A stretch of 64,000 nucleotides of DNA from DATJPW01 sp963752855 (GCA_963752855.1 CAVVZX010000041.1:1-64000), one strand, 5' to 3'; shown: positions 18,318 through 28,657, counted from the stretch's first letter. Translations and numbers: made by a program. Notes: generated by a model not told the origin, from the sequence alone.

Positions 18318-19007
18318 TCATGCCATCAGATATTTTCTTTTGATTTCCACATTCTGATCAAAATCGGCTGCTGTGCCTTCATAGCGAATGCGCCCATTAT
18401 CGATCACATAGACCCGGTCGATCAATTTCAAGGCCGATTTTACGTTCTGTTCCGAAAGGAGAATGCTGATCCCTGCATCCTTCAGCGCCAAGATCTGCTT
18501 TTCCAGCTCCCTGACGATCAGAGGAGCCAAACCTTCCGTCGGCTCATCCAGCAGAAGGAGATCCGGACTGCTCATTAAGGCTCTTCCAATCGTAAGCATC
18601 TGCTGCTCCCCGCCCGAGAGGTTTCCCGCCGGCCGCGTCTTTATATGTGAAAGGGCAGGGAACAAATCGTACACCCTCTGTTTGGGCCATTCGTTGTTCC
18701 GCCGGTAGGTAATTTCAAGGTTATCGTCCACGGAGAGATCGGCAAACACCCTGCGGTCGTCCGGAACGTAGGCGATCCCCTCCCGAACGAGAAGGAAAGG
18801 ATCTGTTCCGGCAATCGACCTTCCCTTGAATATGATCGATCCCTGTCGGGGAGGCGTCCAGCAAGCGATACTCCTCATCGTGGTCGATTTACCGGCGCCG
18901 TTTCTCCCGAGAAGCCCTACGATCTCGCCTTCGGTCAAAGAGAGGGAGACGTCGAAAAGGATATGGGAGAGGCCGTAATAGGTATGGATATTTTCGACCC
19001 GAAGCAT
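18318..19007 (-). CDS. livF: Branched-chain amino acid-type ABC transporter ATP-binding protein (LivF)
   Basis: This is one of two cytoplasmic ATPases of a Liv-type importer. It starts at 19007 (MLRVENIHTYYGLSHILFDV). It has Walker A GRNGAGKST, signature LSGGEQQML and Walker B LLLLDEPTEGLAP, the LivF-specific form. Length is 229 residues and it is intact. Its start lies 5 bp after the stop of livG. Confidence 0.95.
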   Translation of the reverse strand: MLRVENIHTYYGLSHILFDVSLSLTEGEIVGLLGRNGAGKSTTMRSIACWTPPRQGSIIFKGRSIAGTDPFLLVREGIAYVPDDRRVFADLSVDDNLEITYRRNNEWPKQRVYDLFPALSHIKTRPAGNLSGGEQQMLTIGRALMSSPDLLLLDEPTEGLAPLIVRELEKQILALKDAGISILLSEQNVKSALKLIDRVYVIDNGRIRYEGTAADFDQNVEIKRKYLMA

Positions 19008-19011
19008 GGAT

Positions 19012-19746
19012 CTAATCCTCCCCCAGATAAGCGTCCTGCACTTCTTTGTTGCACCGGACGGTCGTGCAATCTGACTGGATGATGGTGGAGCCCTGGACCA
19101 TGACCATGATCCGTTGAGCGATGGCAAAAACGAGCTCCATATCATGTTCGCAGAAAAGGATGGTGAGGCCGCGCTCGGTAGAAAGCCGCTGGATAAGCGA
19201 GATGCACCGCCCTGTCTCCTCCGGGGACATACCGGCGGTCGGCTCGTCCAGAATGAGAAGTTCCGGCCTTCCGCCGAGGACGATAGCGATCTCAAGGACC
19301 TTCCGGTCCCCATGAGACAGGGAGCCGCAGACGCTCTTCGCCTTTTCAGTCAACCCGACACTGTCGAGTATCGCATACGTATCGTCCACCGCGAGCTTCC
19401 GGGAGGGGGAGAAGAAGGTAAGATCTCTACCCTGTTCCGCGAAGACTGCGATCTGGACGTTCTCGAAGACGGTCAGCCGGGAGAAGATATTGACGATCTG
19501 AAAAGAGCGGGCGATCCCTTTTTTGCACATCTTGTGGGGTGGAAGACCCGTGATCTCTTCCCCCTTGAAGATCACCTGCCCCTCATTCGGCTTCAGTACC
19601 CCCGTAATCACGTTGAAGAGGGTTGTCTTCCCGGCCCCGTTCGGGCCGATGACCGCCACGACTTCACCCTTCTTGACGTCAAGGTTTGCCCGGTTTATCG
19701 CCCTAAAGCCGCCAAAGGACTTGCTTACGTTCCTCACCTCAAGCAT
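19012..19746 (-). CDS. livG: Branched-chain amino acid-type ABC transporter ATP-binding protein (LivG)
   Basis: This is the second ATPase of the importer. The start at 19746 (MLEVRNVSKSFGGFRAI) overlaps the end of livM. Walker A GPNGAGKTT, signature LSHGDRKVLEIA (the usual LSYGxQR form with H/D changes) and Walker B ELLILDEPTAGMSPEE are present. It has 244 residues and is intact. Confidence 0.95.
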   Translation of the reverse strand: MLEVRNVSKSFGGFRAINRANLDVKKGEVVAVIGPNGAGKTTLFNVITGVLKPNEGQVIFKGEEITGLPPHKMCKKGIARSFQIVNIFSRLTVFENVQIAVFAEQGRDLTFFSPSRKLAVDDTYAILDSVGLTEKAKSVCGSLSHGDRKVLEIAIVLGGRPELLILDEPTAGMSPEETGRCISLIQRLSTERGLTILFCEHDMELVFAIAQRIMVMVQGSTIIQSDCTTVRCNKEVQDAYLGED

Positions 19747-20717
19747 AATCCGTTCCCCTTGCCTTTTCCACCTCGCCTGTTTTTCCGAGTCCGCGCTCAT
19801 GCCAGATCTCGAAAATCTTGCCCAGAACCCCCTCGGGCAGGAAAAGGATGACCAAGCAGGAGAACGACGCCGAGAACGAGTGCCCAATAATCGGTAATCG
19901 TGCTGACAAACGTCCGCAGCAAGACGATTATGGCGGCGCCGAGCATCGGTCCCAGAAAAGTATACCAGCCCCCCAGGAGGGCCATGATCGTGATCTCGAG
20001 CGAAAGGGTCCAGAACATCATGTCGGGGAAAACCGAATTGTCGACCACAACGAAAAGAACACCTGCGACGCCGGCAAAGAAGCCGGCAATCACGATCGCG
20101 ATGAGCTGATGTCGTCTTACATTCACGCCGACCGCCTGGCTTCGTACCACGTTGTCCCGAATTCCCTGAAGGATACTCCCAAACGGCGCTTGCAGAATCC
20201 GGTACATGATGAACAGGGAGAGGGCTCCCACGATCAAGGTAAAGTAGTAAGCGTCGATTGGCGACTCGAGGATCGCCGGGACGGAAATCCCGTGGATACC
20301 GTCATCCCCCCCTGTAAGACTGTACCATCGATAGACGATCGCCCACACCAGGGAACCCAGTGAGATTTGAAGCATGCCGAAATATAGTTTCGACAGCCGG
20401 ATGCAAATGAGCCCGATCACCAGGCTCAAAAGGGCGGCGACCAGAGGGCCGACCACAAAGCCGATCCAGGGGTTGTAGCCAAGCTTCATGATCATCACCG
20501 CTGCCGCGTACGCCCCCACGCCGTAGAATACTGCGTGATGAAACTGGTAAATGCCTCCGAAACCCAGCACGAAGTTGAGGCTGGTGGAGAGGAGGCCTGT
20601 CGTGACAATGAGAGCGATCAGATACACATAAAATCGCGGAAGGCCGAAGGGCAGAACAGCGAAAATCGCGGCAATCACGAGAACAGAGATGATGGATTTG
20701 TAGTTGGGTTTGCCCAT
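19739..20717 (-). CDS. livM: Branched-chain amino acid-type ABC transporter permease (LivM, one frame break)
   Basis: This is a permease subunit with 8-10 helices. It shows the LivM segments TSLNFVLGFGGIYQFHHAVF, QAPFGSILQGIRDNVVRSQAVGV (coupling helix) and GGWYTFLGPMLGAAI. Near 19857 the frame changes; the natural ending VILFLPEGVLGKIFEIW continues to a TGA at 19739-19741 inside the livG start. The start is at 20717. Confidence 0.93.
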
Positions 20718-20727
20718 GGGTCTCTTC

Positions 20728-21624
20728 TCACCAGGTGGATCGCAGCAAGCCCGTCGGCCTAAAACTGAGGACGACGATTACCGCTGCGTACGGTAAGACA
20801 ATGCCAAACTGAGGCCATATGAGAATCCCCAGGGACTGCGTGAGGCCGAATATCAGAGCGCCCAAAAGAGCGCCCCAGACATTGCCCAGTCCGCCTATAA
20901 TTACGATCAGGAAGGCTTCCATGATCAATGTGTGATCCATGCCCAGCGAAACATTGACAATGGGCGCAACAAGCACTCCTCCCAGTCCTGCAAGGAAACA
21001 GCCGATGACGAAGACGCTGCAGAAGACGCGACTTACATTGATCCCGACCCCAGCGACCATCTCCCTATCGACCGCGGCCGCCCGTGAAATTTTGCCCATT
21101 TTCGTTTTGTCGACCAGCAGATAGAGCACGATCGCGACAAGGGGCCCCACAAGAAGAAGGAAAAAGTTGTAGATAGGGAAAGGCATGCCGAGTATGGGGA
21201 TTGCGCCTTGAAAGAAACTCGGCAGGGGGACAGTTTTGTATTCGGCCCCCCAGACCATCTTGACAAGATCACCGAATATGAGGACGAAGGAGAACGTGAG
21301 CAGGAAGAGCATGATATGTTCTCTCTCGTACACGCGGGAGAAGATGCCCCGCTCCAAGATAAAGCTGAGGAACGCGACGGCGAGGGGCGCTATCAGGATA
21401 GCCATCCAGTACCCCGCGATCCCTCCCCCGAATAGGCGGGAAACCGTGTAGGCCGTGAAAGCCCCGATCATGTAGAGAGACCCGTGAGCGATGTTCGGAA
21501 TTCTCAGGACACCGAGGATAAGACTGAGGCCGGAAGCGACGATGAAAAGGATCACGGTCCGGCTCAGTCCCATCAGGATTTGACAAACAACCCCGGGTGA
21601 CCAGATGGCCGATAGAATATCCAC
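20728..21624 (-). CDS. livH: Branched-chain amino acid-type ABC transporter permease (LivH)
   Basis: This is the other permease subunit, 298 residues and intact. Family segments are LSLILGVLRIPNIAHGSLYM, AAAVDREMVAGVGINVSRV (coupling region), GGLGNVWGALLGALIFG and the final FRPTGLL. It lies between livK and livM with short gaps. Confidence 0.95.
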   Translation of the reverse strand: MDILSAIWSPGVVCQILMGLSRTVILFIVASGLSLILGVLRIPNIAHGSLYMIGAFTAYTVSRLFGGGIAGYWMAILIAPLAVAFLSFILERGIFSRVYEREHIMLFLLTFSFVLIFGDLVKMVWGAEYKTVPLPSFFQGAIPILGMPFPIYNFFLLLVGPLVAIVLYLLVDKTKMGKISRAAAVDREMVAGVGINVSRVFCSVFVIGCFLAGLGGVLVAPIVNVSLGMDHTLIMEAFLIVIIGGLGNVWGALLGALIFGLTQSLGILIWPQFGIVLPYAAVIVVLSFRPTGLLRSTW

Positions 21625-21643
21625 GATTTCCTCTCGAAAATCT

Positions 21644-22856
21644 CTACTTCTTTCTCACGTTCATGATCTCATCGCAGGAGGGTAGGTAGTCCTTGCCCGG
21701 TATGGTTATGATGTCCCCAGCGATCAGGTAATCATGATCGGGGGTCTTCTTGGTTACGCCGAAGAACATCGGGAGCATCAGTTGATGATCGCACTTGCGC
21801 ATCTCGAGCTTGCCGACAGGGCTGTCCACGACCAAGCCCTCCATGGCGTCGACGAATTTTTCCCTGTCCACGGCCCCCGCCTTCTCGTATGCCCCCACCA
21901 CAAGCTGCCCAAGGGCGTAGCCGTAGAGCGCCCCTACCTTCGGGGGCCTGTTGTAAAGCTTCCTGAACTCATCCACGAAAGCCTTATTTTCAGGCGTCTC
22001 AGGATAGTAGTAGAGGTAATTGACTGTGCCGTAGACGCCTTCAGCCGCTTCATTCCCCAGGGGCTGAAGGTTGGACAGTTCAATGGAGGTATGAAGGTCA
22101 ATAGCCATCTCCTTCGGAAGATCCATGGCCTTCGCCATCTTCATGAAGATCAAATTTCCCGATCCCCCCGTTCCCATGATCAGACAATCGGGCTTTGCCT
22201 GCACGATGGGTGCGATGTAAGACCCAATGTCGGCTTCTCCGACCTTCCACCACGTCTGTCCCATGAGCTGGGCGTCAGGCTTCATCTCTTTTATATACCG
22301 CCAGGTCGGCTTCACCGACGGCGTGGCCGTATTCATAGTCCTCACCTGCGATCCAGAACTTTGTAAAAGGTTTCTTTGAAAGCGCAACGGCAGCCGCTTT
22401 GCCTATCATCCTCGTGTTTTCAGCGACGCTGAAGACGTAGCGGTGCCCCAGTTCTCCCGTGATCTTCTCGCTCTTTGCAAAGCTGCAGATGAAGGGAATT
22501 TTCTCCTTCCTCGCAAAGTCGGATACCGCGAGGGTGGCGCTGCTGTTGATCGTGCCCGCAAGAATATCAACCTTCTCCCTCATGACCAGTTCCTTGGCCA
22601 TCGCTAGGCCGACGTCGGGCTTAAATTTCTCGTCGCGCGTCGTAAATTCGATCTTCTTCCCGAGGACGCCGCCTTTCGCATTGACCTTTTCGATAGCCAT
22701 CTTAAACCCGTCGAGCACATCGAAGGTATAAACCGAGGGCGGACCGCTATAGGTATCGACAAAACCCACCTTGATGGTGTTTTGTGCGAAAGAAGGCGCT
22801 GCAACAAACAGAGCAAGACACACGAAACCAATGGCTAGTATGATTCCCTTTTTCAC
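21644..22856 (-). CDS. livK: Liv-type ABC transporter substrate-binding protein (one frame break)
   Basis: This is the periplasmic receptor of the importer. The signal peptide MKKGIILAIGFVCLALFVAA is followed by IKVGFVDTYSGP and the ANF/Leu-type binding fold (INSSATLAVSDFARKEKIPFI). The frame changes near 22310 within WIAGEDYEYG..., after which WRYIKEMKPDAQLMGQTWW continues to 21644. Total is about 400 residues. Related proteins bind amino acids, amides, aromatic acids or hydroxyacids, so the ligand is open. Confidence 0.92.
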
Positions 22857-23163
22857 AGGTCTACCCTCCTTTTTCGAGACTATGAATTTTTCCGGTTACC
22901 AACACTACGACCGTATCCCAAAGTCCATAGCGGGATTGTTGCCTTATAGGCAACAGTTGTCAACATATAAAATTTCGCCAAAAAGGAAACTATTCGGTCG
23001 TCAGGAGTTGTCAATCCTTTCGAAGACTGAATGTCCTCGTGGCAATGCGCATCCTCGGCGCCTAAGACTCTGGCGCTCCGGCTTTTGGCGCGTCCGGACG
23101 CCGGCGGGGTTGCTGAGAAATCTCTCGTCCGTCGCTCCGACGGAAGCCGGGGTCCGGAGATCC
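22857..23163. other. Intergenic region carrying the liv promoter
   Basis: This stretch between the IlvD-like gene and livK holds the liv promoter and operator (22935-22963) and a conserved 20-bp block at 22977-22996. The part near 23060-23160 is GC-rich with short inverted repeats, perhaps a terminator for the upstream dehydratase gene. I see no gene. Confidence 0.6.
22935..22963 (-). promoter_or_regulatory. Promoter and operator of the liv operon
   Basis: The -35 TTGACA (22958-22963), 17-bp spacer and -10 AACAAT (22935-22940) match those of the XRE gene. The same inverted repeat TGTTGCC-TTATA-GGCAACA occupies 22937-22955. The predicted start is near 22928, giving a leader of about 72 bases. 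Confidence 0.75.
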
Positions 23164-24832
23164 TTATTCGAGATAAGCGCCTTTGTCCGCGCTGGCGGCA
23201 TATTTGGCGAAATGAGCTAGATAGCCCTTGGTCACCTTGGGTTGGGGCGGCTTCCAGGAGGCCAGCCTTTCCCTGATTTCTTCATCACTGATTTCCACAC
23301 TGACTTTCCGGGCGGGAATATCGATGTCGATGATGTCTCCGTCGCGAAGCACCGCAATGGGCCCTCCGACCATGGCCTCAGGCACAAGGTGCCCTACACA
23401 GGGCCCTCCCGATGTGCCGGAAAACCTCCCATCCGTGACAATGGCAACCGATTTGTCCAGTCCCAAATCTACAAGCATCCAGGTGGCCATGACCATCTCT
23501 CTCATCCCGGGTCCGCCCTTGGGGCCTTCATACCTGATGACCAGGACCTCGCCTCCCTTGACCTGCCCGGCCAACAGGGCATTGACACAATCCTCTTCCT
23601 GCTCGAAAACCTTGGCGGGACCTCTGTGCTTTTGCATTTCCGGTCTGACAGCCGTCTGTTTCACCACCGCCACACCCATGTTGCCTTTCAGGACGGCAAT
23701 GCCTCCATTCTCGGATCTTTGGATTGGAAAGCGGACGAATGATCTCCGGGTCCTTGATCTCCGCTCTCTTGAGATTCTCTCCGAGGGATTCGCCGCTCGC
23801 GGTAATCACATTCGTATCCAGGAGGGACTTCCATGGACTTCATGACCGCCTGCAATCCCCCGGCTCGCTCGAAATCCTCCATGAGATACCTGGGATCCGA
23901 GGGCTTGATTTCCATGATGGATGGGGTTTGCCGGCTGATACTCTTCAAAATCGTCCAGCGTGAAGGGGTAGTTCCAATTCATGGGCGATGGCGGGGAAAT
24001 GAAGGGTCAGATTGGTGGAGCCGCTCGTTGCGCAACAGACCTTCACCGCATTCCGGAAGGCGGCAGGAGTCACGATATCCCGTGCCTTCACATCATTCCA
24101 CAGAAGCGACATCACCTTCCGGCCCGCTTCCTCAGCCATTTTTTCAAGAGCCGGGTCTGTGGCGCACAGGGCCGAGTTTCCGGGCATCGAAAGACCAAGC
24201 GCCTCCGCGGCAATGCACATGCTGTTGGCGGTCCCCATAAGACAGCAGGCTCCGGGACCGGGGCAGACACAGCCTTCAATCTCGCGCAATTCCTCCCGGG
24301 TAATCTTGCCCTGCCTATACATGACGAAATACTTCCCCATGGAAGAACAATCGAGTCTATCTCCTTTATACTGGCCTGCCGGCATGTAGCCGCCGGTGAC
24401 CAGCACGGTGGGAAGGTTGCAGCGGGCGGCCGCCATGATGAGACCCGGCACGATCTTGTCACACGTCCCGATCATCACGACAGCGTCGTAGCTGGCGTGC
24501 TCTACCATCATCTCCACGGAGGCTGCGATCAGGTCCCGACTGGGAAGGATATACTTGAAGCCTTCGTTTCCGCTCCCCTGGCCATCACAGGGAGCCAGGA
24601 CATTGAAGATGGTGGCCATTCCTCCGGCCTCCCGGATTCCACGCTTGACGGCGGCGCCTATACGATCGAGATGATGAGACCCCGGGAGGATCTCATTCCA
24701 GGTATTGGCGATGGCGACAAGGGGTTTTTCCAGATCTTCATCGGTCGCCCCCATGGACTTCAAGAACACCCTGCGCATGTAATATTGCGGCACATCAGGG
24801 CTTAAAGCTTTGCTTCTCAGCTTTTGGCTCAT
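23164..24832 (-). CDS. IlvD/Edd-family dehydratase (several frame breaks)
   Basis: The family dehydrates 2,3-dihydroxy acids using an iron-sulfur cluster. Motifs are IANTWNEILPGSHHLDRI, LAPCDGQGSGNEGF, MIGTCDKIVPG, CPGPGACCLMGTANSM (cluster Cys) and, late in the protein, TDGRFSGTSGGPCVGH with the catalytic Ser region. The frame changes at least three times between about 23680 and 23950. Total is about 555 residues, normal for the family. Dihydroxy-acid dehydratase (IlvD) is possible, but the UxaA-like, LarA-like and transport genes beside it fit a sugar-acid dehydratase better (inference). Confidence 0.88.
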
Positions 24833-24889
24833 CTTTATGCTCCGTTATCAGCGGCCCCATGGACGAGACCAGCATTAGGGGATTTGAGA

Positions 24890-26051
24890 TCAAATGTTCG
24901 GGTTCAGTTTGAATATGCAGAAATCCCTCTGGCCCAGCTTTTCCGCCTTGGTCGGCTTGCCCGAAGCGACCAGGATCATTTCTTCAAAGATCCGTCTTCC
25001 GGCTTCCGTCAGACTCTCCTTTCCCTCAAGGACCCTGCTCACATCGATATCCATGTGTTCCTTCATCTTCAGATAGGTATCCCTGTTACCGGTAATCTTG
25101 ATAACGGGAGCGATGGGGGAACCTATCGGCGTACCCCGACCGGTGGTGAAGAGCACGATCTGGGATCCTCCGGCCACCATACCGGTCAGTTGCTCGATAT
25201 CATGAGCCGGGGTATCCATGAATACCAATCCGTTCCGGGTCGGGTGAGAGCCGTAGGCGATCACCTCTTGAAGTGGCCCTGTCCCTGCTTTGTAAATGCA
25301 CCCGAGAGACTTTTCCTCGAGAGTCGTTATGCCTCCGGCAATATTGCCCGGGGAAGGATTGCCCTCTCGGATGTTCTGCCCTGCCTCAAGGGCCGCGTCA
25401 CTCCCACAAGGCAACGGCATCGACAAGCTGTCGGGAGACCTTCCGGGTCTTCGCTCTCCTGGCGAGGATATGTTCTGCGCCTATTAGCTCGGGGGTCTCC
25501 GAAAGAATCACAGTTCCGCCTTCCGCCAAGAGCATATCAGAGGCAAAGCCCACTGCCGGATTGGAGCTCAAGCCTGAGGTGAAATCCGAACCGCCGCATT
25601 CGGTGCCGAGCATCAGCTCCCGCAGGGAGATCGGCTCACGACGGAGTTTGGCCGCTTGGGCGAGCATCTCCTTGACGATGCCCTTGCCGAGCGAAATGGT
25701 TTTCTTAGTTCCCCCGACCTCCTGGATCACTAATGCTTCTACTCGCTTGCCGCTTGCCCTGATTTCTTCGGCGATATTCCCGGCGGCAAGTTCCTCGCAT
25801 CCGAGCCCGACGACCAACACACCGAACACGTTCGGGTTGAGGCCGAAGCCGGTCAAGGTCCTCTTGACCGTATGACGATCTTCCCCCATCTGGCCGCACC
25901 CGTGAATATTGGGAAGATAGACGACCCCTTTGAGGCCTTGGGCAATCGAACGGGCGGCTTCCTGCGAACAGCCGACGCTGGGGATGACCAGCACCATGTT
26001 TCTCGTCCCGGCGCTGCCGTCTGCTCTGCGGTATCCCTGAAATTCCATCAC
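24890..26051 (-). CDS. UxaA/SuyB-type dehydratase or sulfo-lyase large subunit (one frame break)
   Basis: This is the large component of a two-part altronate/galactarate dehydratase-like enzyme. The first part (from 26051) has FQGYRRADGSAGTRN, IPSVGCSQEAA, LPNIHGCGQ, VVGLGCEEL and GTECGGSDFTSGLSSNPA. The frame changes near 25410, and NPSPGNIAGGITTLEEKSLG, QIVLFTTGRGTPIGSPIAP and the end follow. Total is about 385 residues. UxaA (altronate), GarD (galactarate) and SuyB ((R)-sulfolactate) share this fold. The start overlaps the small subunit by 4 bp. Confidence 0.85.
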
Positions 26052-26338
26052 TTTCTTCTCAATCGCGGCTTGCTGATTACGTTGTGGACGTGGACATGTT
26101 CTCCCTGGGCGATTTTTGCCAGACTGTGCCCTATGGGTTCTCCGTACTTGATCACGGAATCGCCTTTCTTTATCTCTCTCAAGGCGAATTTATGACCGAG
26201 GGGGATATCCGACACGACTGTGATCTTCTCCATGTTGTCCTGAATCTCTATAGCGACCTCAGCGCCTCGTCTTAACGATTCGAGGGCTGTGGCGACGTTA
26301 TCTTTCTCGTTGATCACGATAGCCCTGGCTATTGCCAT
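26048..26338 (-). CDS. SAF-domain small subunit of the UxaA/SuyAB-type enzyme
   Basis: This 96-residue SAF domain matches the N-terminal part of altronate dehydratase or the separate SuyA subunit. It shows INEKDNVATALESL, ITVVSDIPLGHKFALREIKKGD and YGEPIGHSLAKIAQGEHVHVHN (the His-rich C-terminal motif). It precedes the large subunit with a 4-bp overlap, so the two form a complex. Confidence 0.88.
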   Translation of the reverse strand: MAIARAIVINEKDNVATALESLRRGAEVAIEIQDNMEKITVVSDIPLGHKFALREIKKGDSVIKYGEPIGHSLAKIAQGEHVHVHNVISKPRLRRK

Positions 26339-26481
26339 TGCCCTGCTCCCGTTGCAAATCTAGTCCGGCGCGTCTCACGGTTTTTTACATAAATTTCGCT
26401 GGCAGAATTCGAGTAAAATAGCACATTCCGGGTCCAGCTCGGAATTCCAAAACAAATGAAAGGAATTTATGACCCACTACA

Positions 26482-27768
26482 CTAGGTCATAGGAATAATC
26501 AAACCTCCTGATGGGAATATCGCCACGCGCGCATTGGGATATTCGCCTCCAAGCAACCTCACCCCTTCTTCAACGGAGGGCGCATAGTCAAACCCCATTG
26601 TGCGTGCTTCCTTCTCAGAAGTCATCTGGGACACTAGTATGGTCCTTATCTTCGGCCGCAGGATCACGGAGCTCATGGCCATATTGAACTCTATCGGCTT
26701 GTCCGCCAAAAAAGGCTTGCCCTGGCCCATTGCCTCCTTCACGTATCCGGCAGGGTTGTTACGCGACCTCTCTTTGAGCTGATCAAAGGAGTTGACGAAT
26801 TCGCTCGATACCGGTTTCACCAGTGGGGCGAGCATAAGGATTGCGCCGTTTTCTTTGGTGACGCGATCAGGCGCATCCAGACCTTTGCAGAACTGGTGAC
26901 CGTGGGTGTGCGGATAGGTGGACGTGATTGTGATATCGACTTTCTCTTCGAATCTGACTCCGAGCGTTTTGTAACATGCCTGGACCGCGTCCGCAAAGGC
27001 CGCCTCGAGACTTCCTCCTATGATGCGAACAACCTCGCCGTGCTGGTTGTACACACAGTTTATGGAATAATCCAGGCCGACAGCCTGAGCTGCCCTTAAA
27101 CAACTCTCGTGGAAAGGGTTGCCTTTGGTGACCCCGGCTGTGGATTTCGGATGGATGGTGTGCCTCATGTGATGGTCCCTGATAAACTCAAAATTGGACA
27201 CTCCGGGTATCACGATTTTGGGCCCACCTCCGAATCCGGCCATTGGGTGTGGCAAGATCGAGCTCATTCCTATTTTCACATCCGCCTGAGCGACTTCCGG
27301 ATTGATTTTTACAACACGGCCGTCTTCAGGCAGCGGAACGGGGACAAGATCGTCGCTCCAAGCGTCGTGCTGGACGATTCTGTAGGATGCCGCCGAATTT
27401 CCGACTCGCGTAGCCAGTTCTTCCGGCGTCAGGCTCACATGAGTTCCAAGCGCGATAACAATAGTGACTTTTTCTACGGGAAGGCCACTGCGGACCAAAT
27501 AAGGGAGCAGAATTTCCAGGATATCGGCGACGGGCGTAGGACGAGTCCAGTCATCTACGAGAATCGCTACCTTCTTGGCCCCTGAGACCAGATCTTTCAG
27601 GGGAGCCGCTCCAAGGGGCGCATCGAGCGCCTCCTGAGCCATCTGCCCAACCGAGGGTATGGGAACATCTTCTCGGGTTTCTATGAAATGGGAGAGGGAC
27701 CATTGCGGAGGCAGCGAGAAATAGACCTTCTGATTCCTGCTTGAATATAAATAATAATCCTTTCCCAC
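26482..27768 (-). CDS. LarA-family (DUF2088) nickel-pincer racemase/epimerase homologue
   Basis: Lactate racemase LarA uses a nickel-pincer nucleotide to racemise 2-hydroxyacids; characterised homologues include malate and phenyllactate racemases and gluconate 2-epimerase. This 428-residue intact protein has LVDDWTRPTPVADIL, ALGTHVSLT, GFGGGPKIVIPGVSN (the region of the cofactor-bound Lys) and DHHMRHTIHP with nearby His residues. It probably epimerises the hydroxyacid used by this cluster. The cofactor genes larB, larC and larE are not in the window. Confidence 0.87.
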   Translation of the reverse strand: MGKDYYLYSSRNQKVYFSLPPQWSLSHFIETREDVPIPSVGQMAQEALDAPLGAAPLKDLVSGAKKVAILVDDWTRPTPVADILEILLPYLVRSGLPVEKVTIVIALGTHVSLTPEELATRVGNSAASYRIVQHDAWSDDLVPVPLPEDGRVVKINPEVAQADVKIGMSSILPHPMAGFGGGPKIVIPGVSNFEFIRDHHMRHTIHPKSTAGVTKGNPFHESCLRAAQAVGLDYSINCVYNQHGEVVRIIGGSLEAAFADAVQACYKTLGVRFEEKVDITITSTYPHTHGHQFCKGLDAPDRVTKENGAILMLAPLVKPVSSEFVNSFDQLKERSRNNPAGYVKEAMGQGKPFLADKPIEFNMAMSSVILRPKIRTILVSQMTSEKEARTMGFDYAPSVEEGVRLLGGEYPNARVAIFPSGGLIIPMT

Positions 27769-27816
27769 TGCTGTCCTCCGATACCCCCCTTTTTAGTGAA
27801 TTTAGACACTGCGCCC

Positions 27817-28572
27817 CTAGTGATCGACGGTGTACCTGATGTATTTCAAGGCGCGTTTTGAGTCTTCAAGATGGTTTCTTATGGCCATTTTAGCGCCATC
27901 GACGTCCCTGGCCTTGAGGCATTCCAGGATTTGCCGATGCCCTTCAATGCTCTTCAGTCTTGTTTCGACGGCGTGTTGCGCCTCCAATCGATAAAGATTC
28001 AACCTCTGCCGAAGCGCGCCCCAGACGCTGAGCAGGGTCATCATTCCGCTGGCCCGAACGATGATTTCATCAAATTCCGCATCACATCGCAGGAAGGCGC
28101 TCAACTCCTGTCCCGCTGCAACTTCAGACCGCATGAGATTCTCTTCCAGGGCGTCGAGGTAATCTTGGTCCTCGCTCTCAATGGCTCTCCTGGCAGCCAG
28201 AGGCTCAAGGACCGCTCTAATCTCATGGATCTCCATCCCTTCCTCATAGGTAACCTGTCTTACCCTGTAACCCACTCTCGGGAATGATTCGAGAAATCCT
28301 TCCATTTCCAATACATGCAGAGCTTCTCTAACGGGGGTCCTGGAAACGTTGATTTGCTTGGCCAGCCTGCCTTCAAGGACTCGGGAGCCCGGAGAAATGG
28401 CGCCGGAAAGGATCTCTTGCTTGATCCAGTCGTATATTTGATCTCTGATCAGCGTTGGATTTTCTATAACAAAATCTTTGAGACGGTCAGTCACGTTTCT
28501 GCTCGTTGTTGGATCCTGGTATACGGTACCCCAATATATTTTGTACCCCTGATACATGTGTTCCGACATCAC
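27817..28572 (-). CDS. GntR/FadR-family transcriptional regulator
   Basis: The N-terminal winged helix (IRDQIYDWIKQEILSGAISP, LAKQINVSRTPVREALHVLEMEGFL) is followed by an FCD ligand domain (EIHEIRAVLEPLAARRAIE, CDAEFDEIIVRASG, EGHRQILECLKARDVDGAK). The first 40 residues are unusual; a later GTG start at the NVTDRL region would give a more typical 225-residue protein. It precedes the LarA-like gene by 48 bp and probably controls the sugar- or hydroxyacid genes downstream. Confidence 0.92.
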   Translation of the reverse strand: MMSEHMYQGYKIYWGTVYQDPTTSRNVTDRLKDFVIENPTLIRDQIYDWIKQEILSGAISPGSRVLEGRLAKQINVSRTPVREALHVLEMEGFLESFPRVGYRVRQVTYEEGMEIHEIRAVLEPLAARRAIESEDQDYLDALEENLMRSEVAAGQELSAFLRCDAEFDEIIVRASGMMTLLSVWGALRQRLNLYRLEAQHAVETRLKSIEGHRQILECLKARDVDGAKMAIRNHLEDSKRALKYIRYTVDH

Positions 28573-28657
28573 TTGTCAAGCGAAATTCTTTCCTGTAACG
28601 AGAGGGGAAACAATTCGGATGTGAAGGGAAAGGGCAGGACCGGAAGGGGAGACAAGC

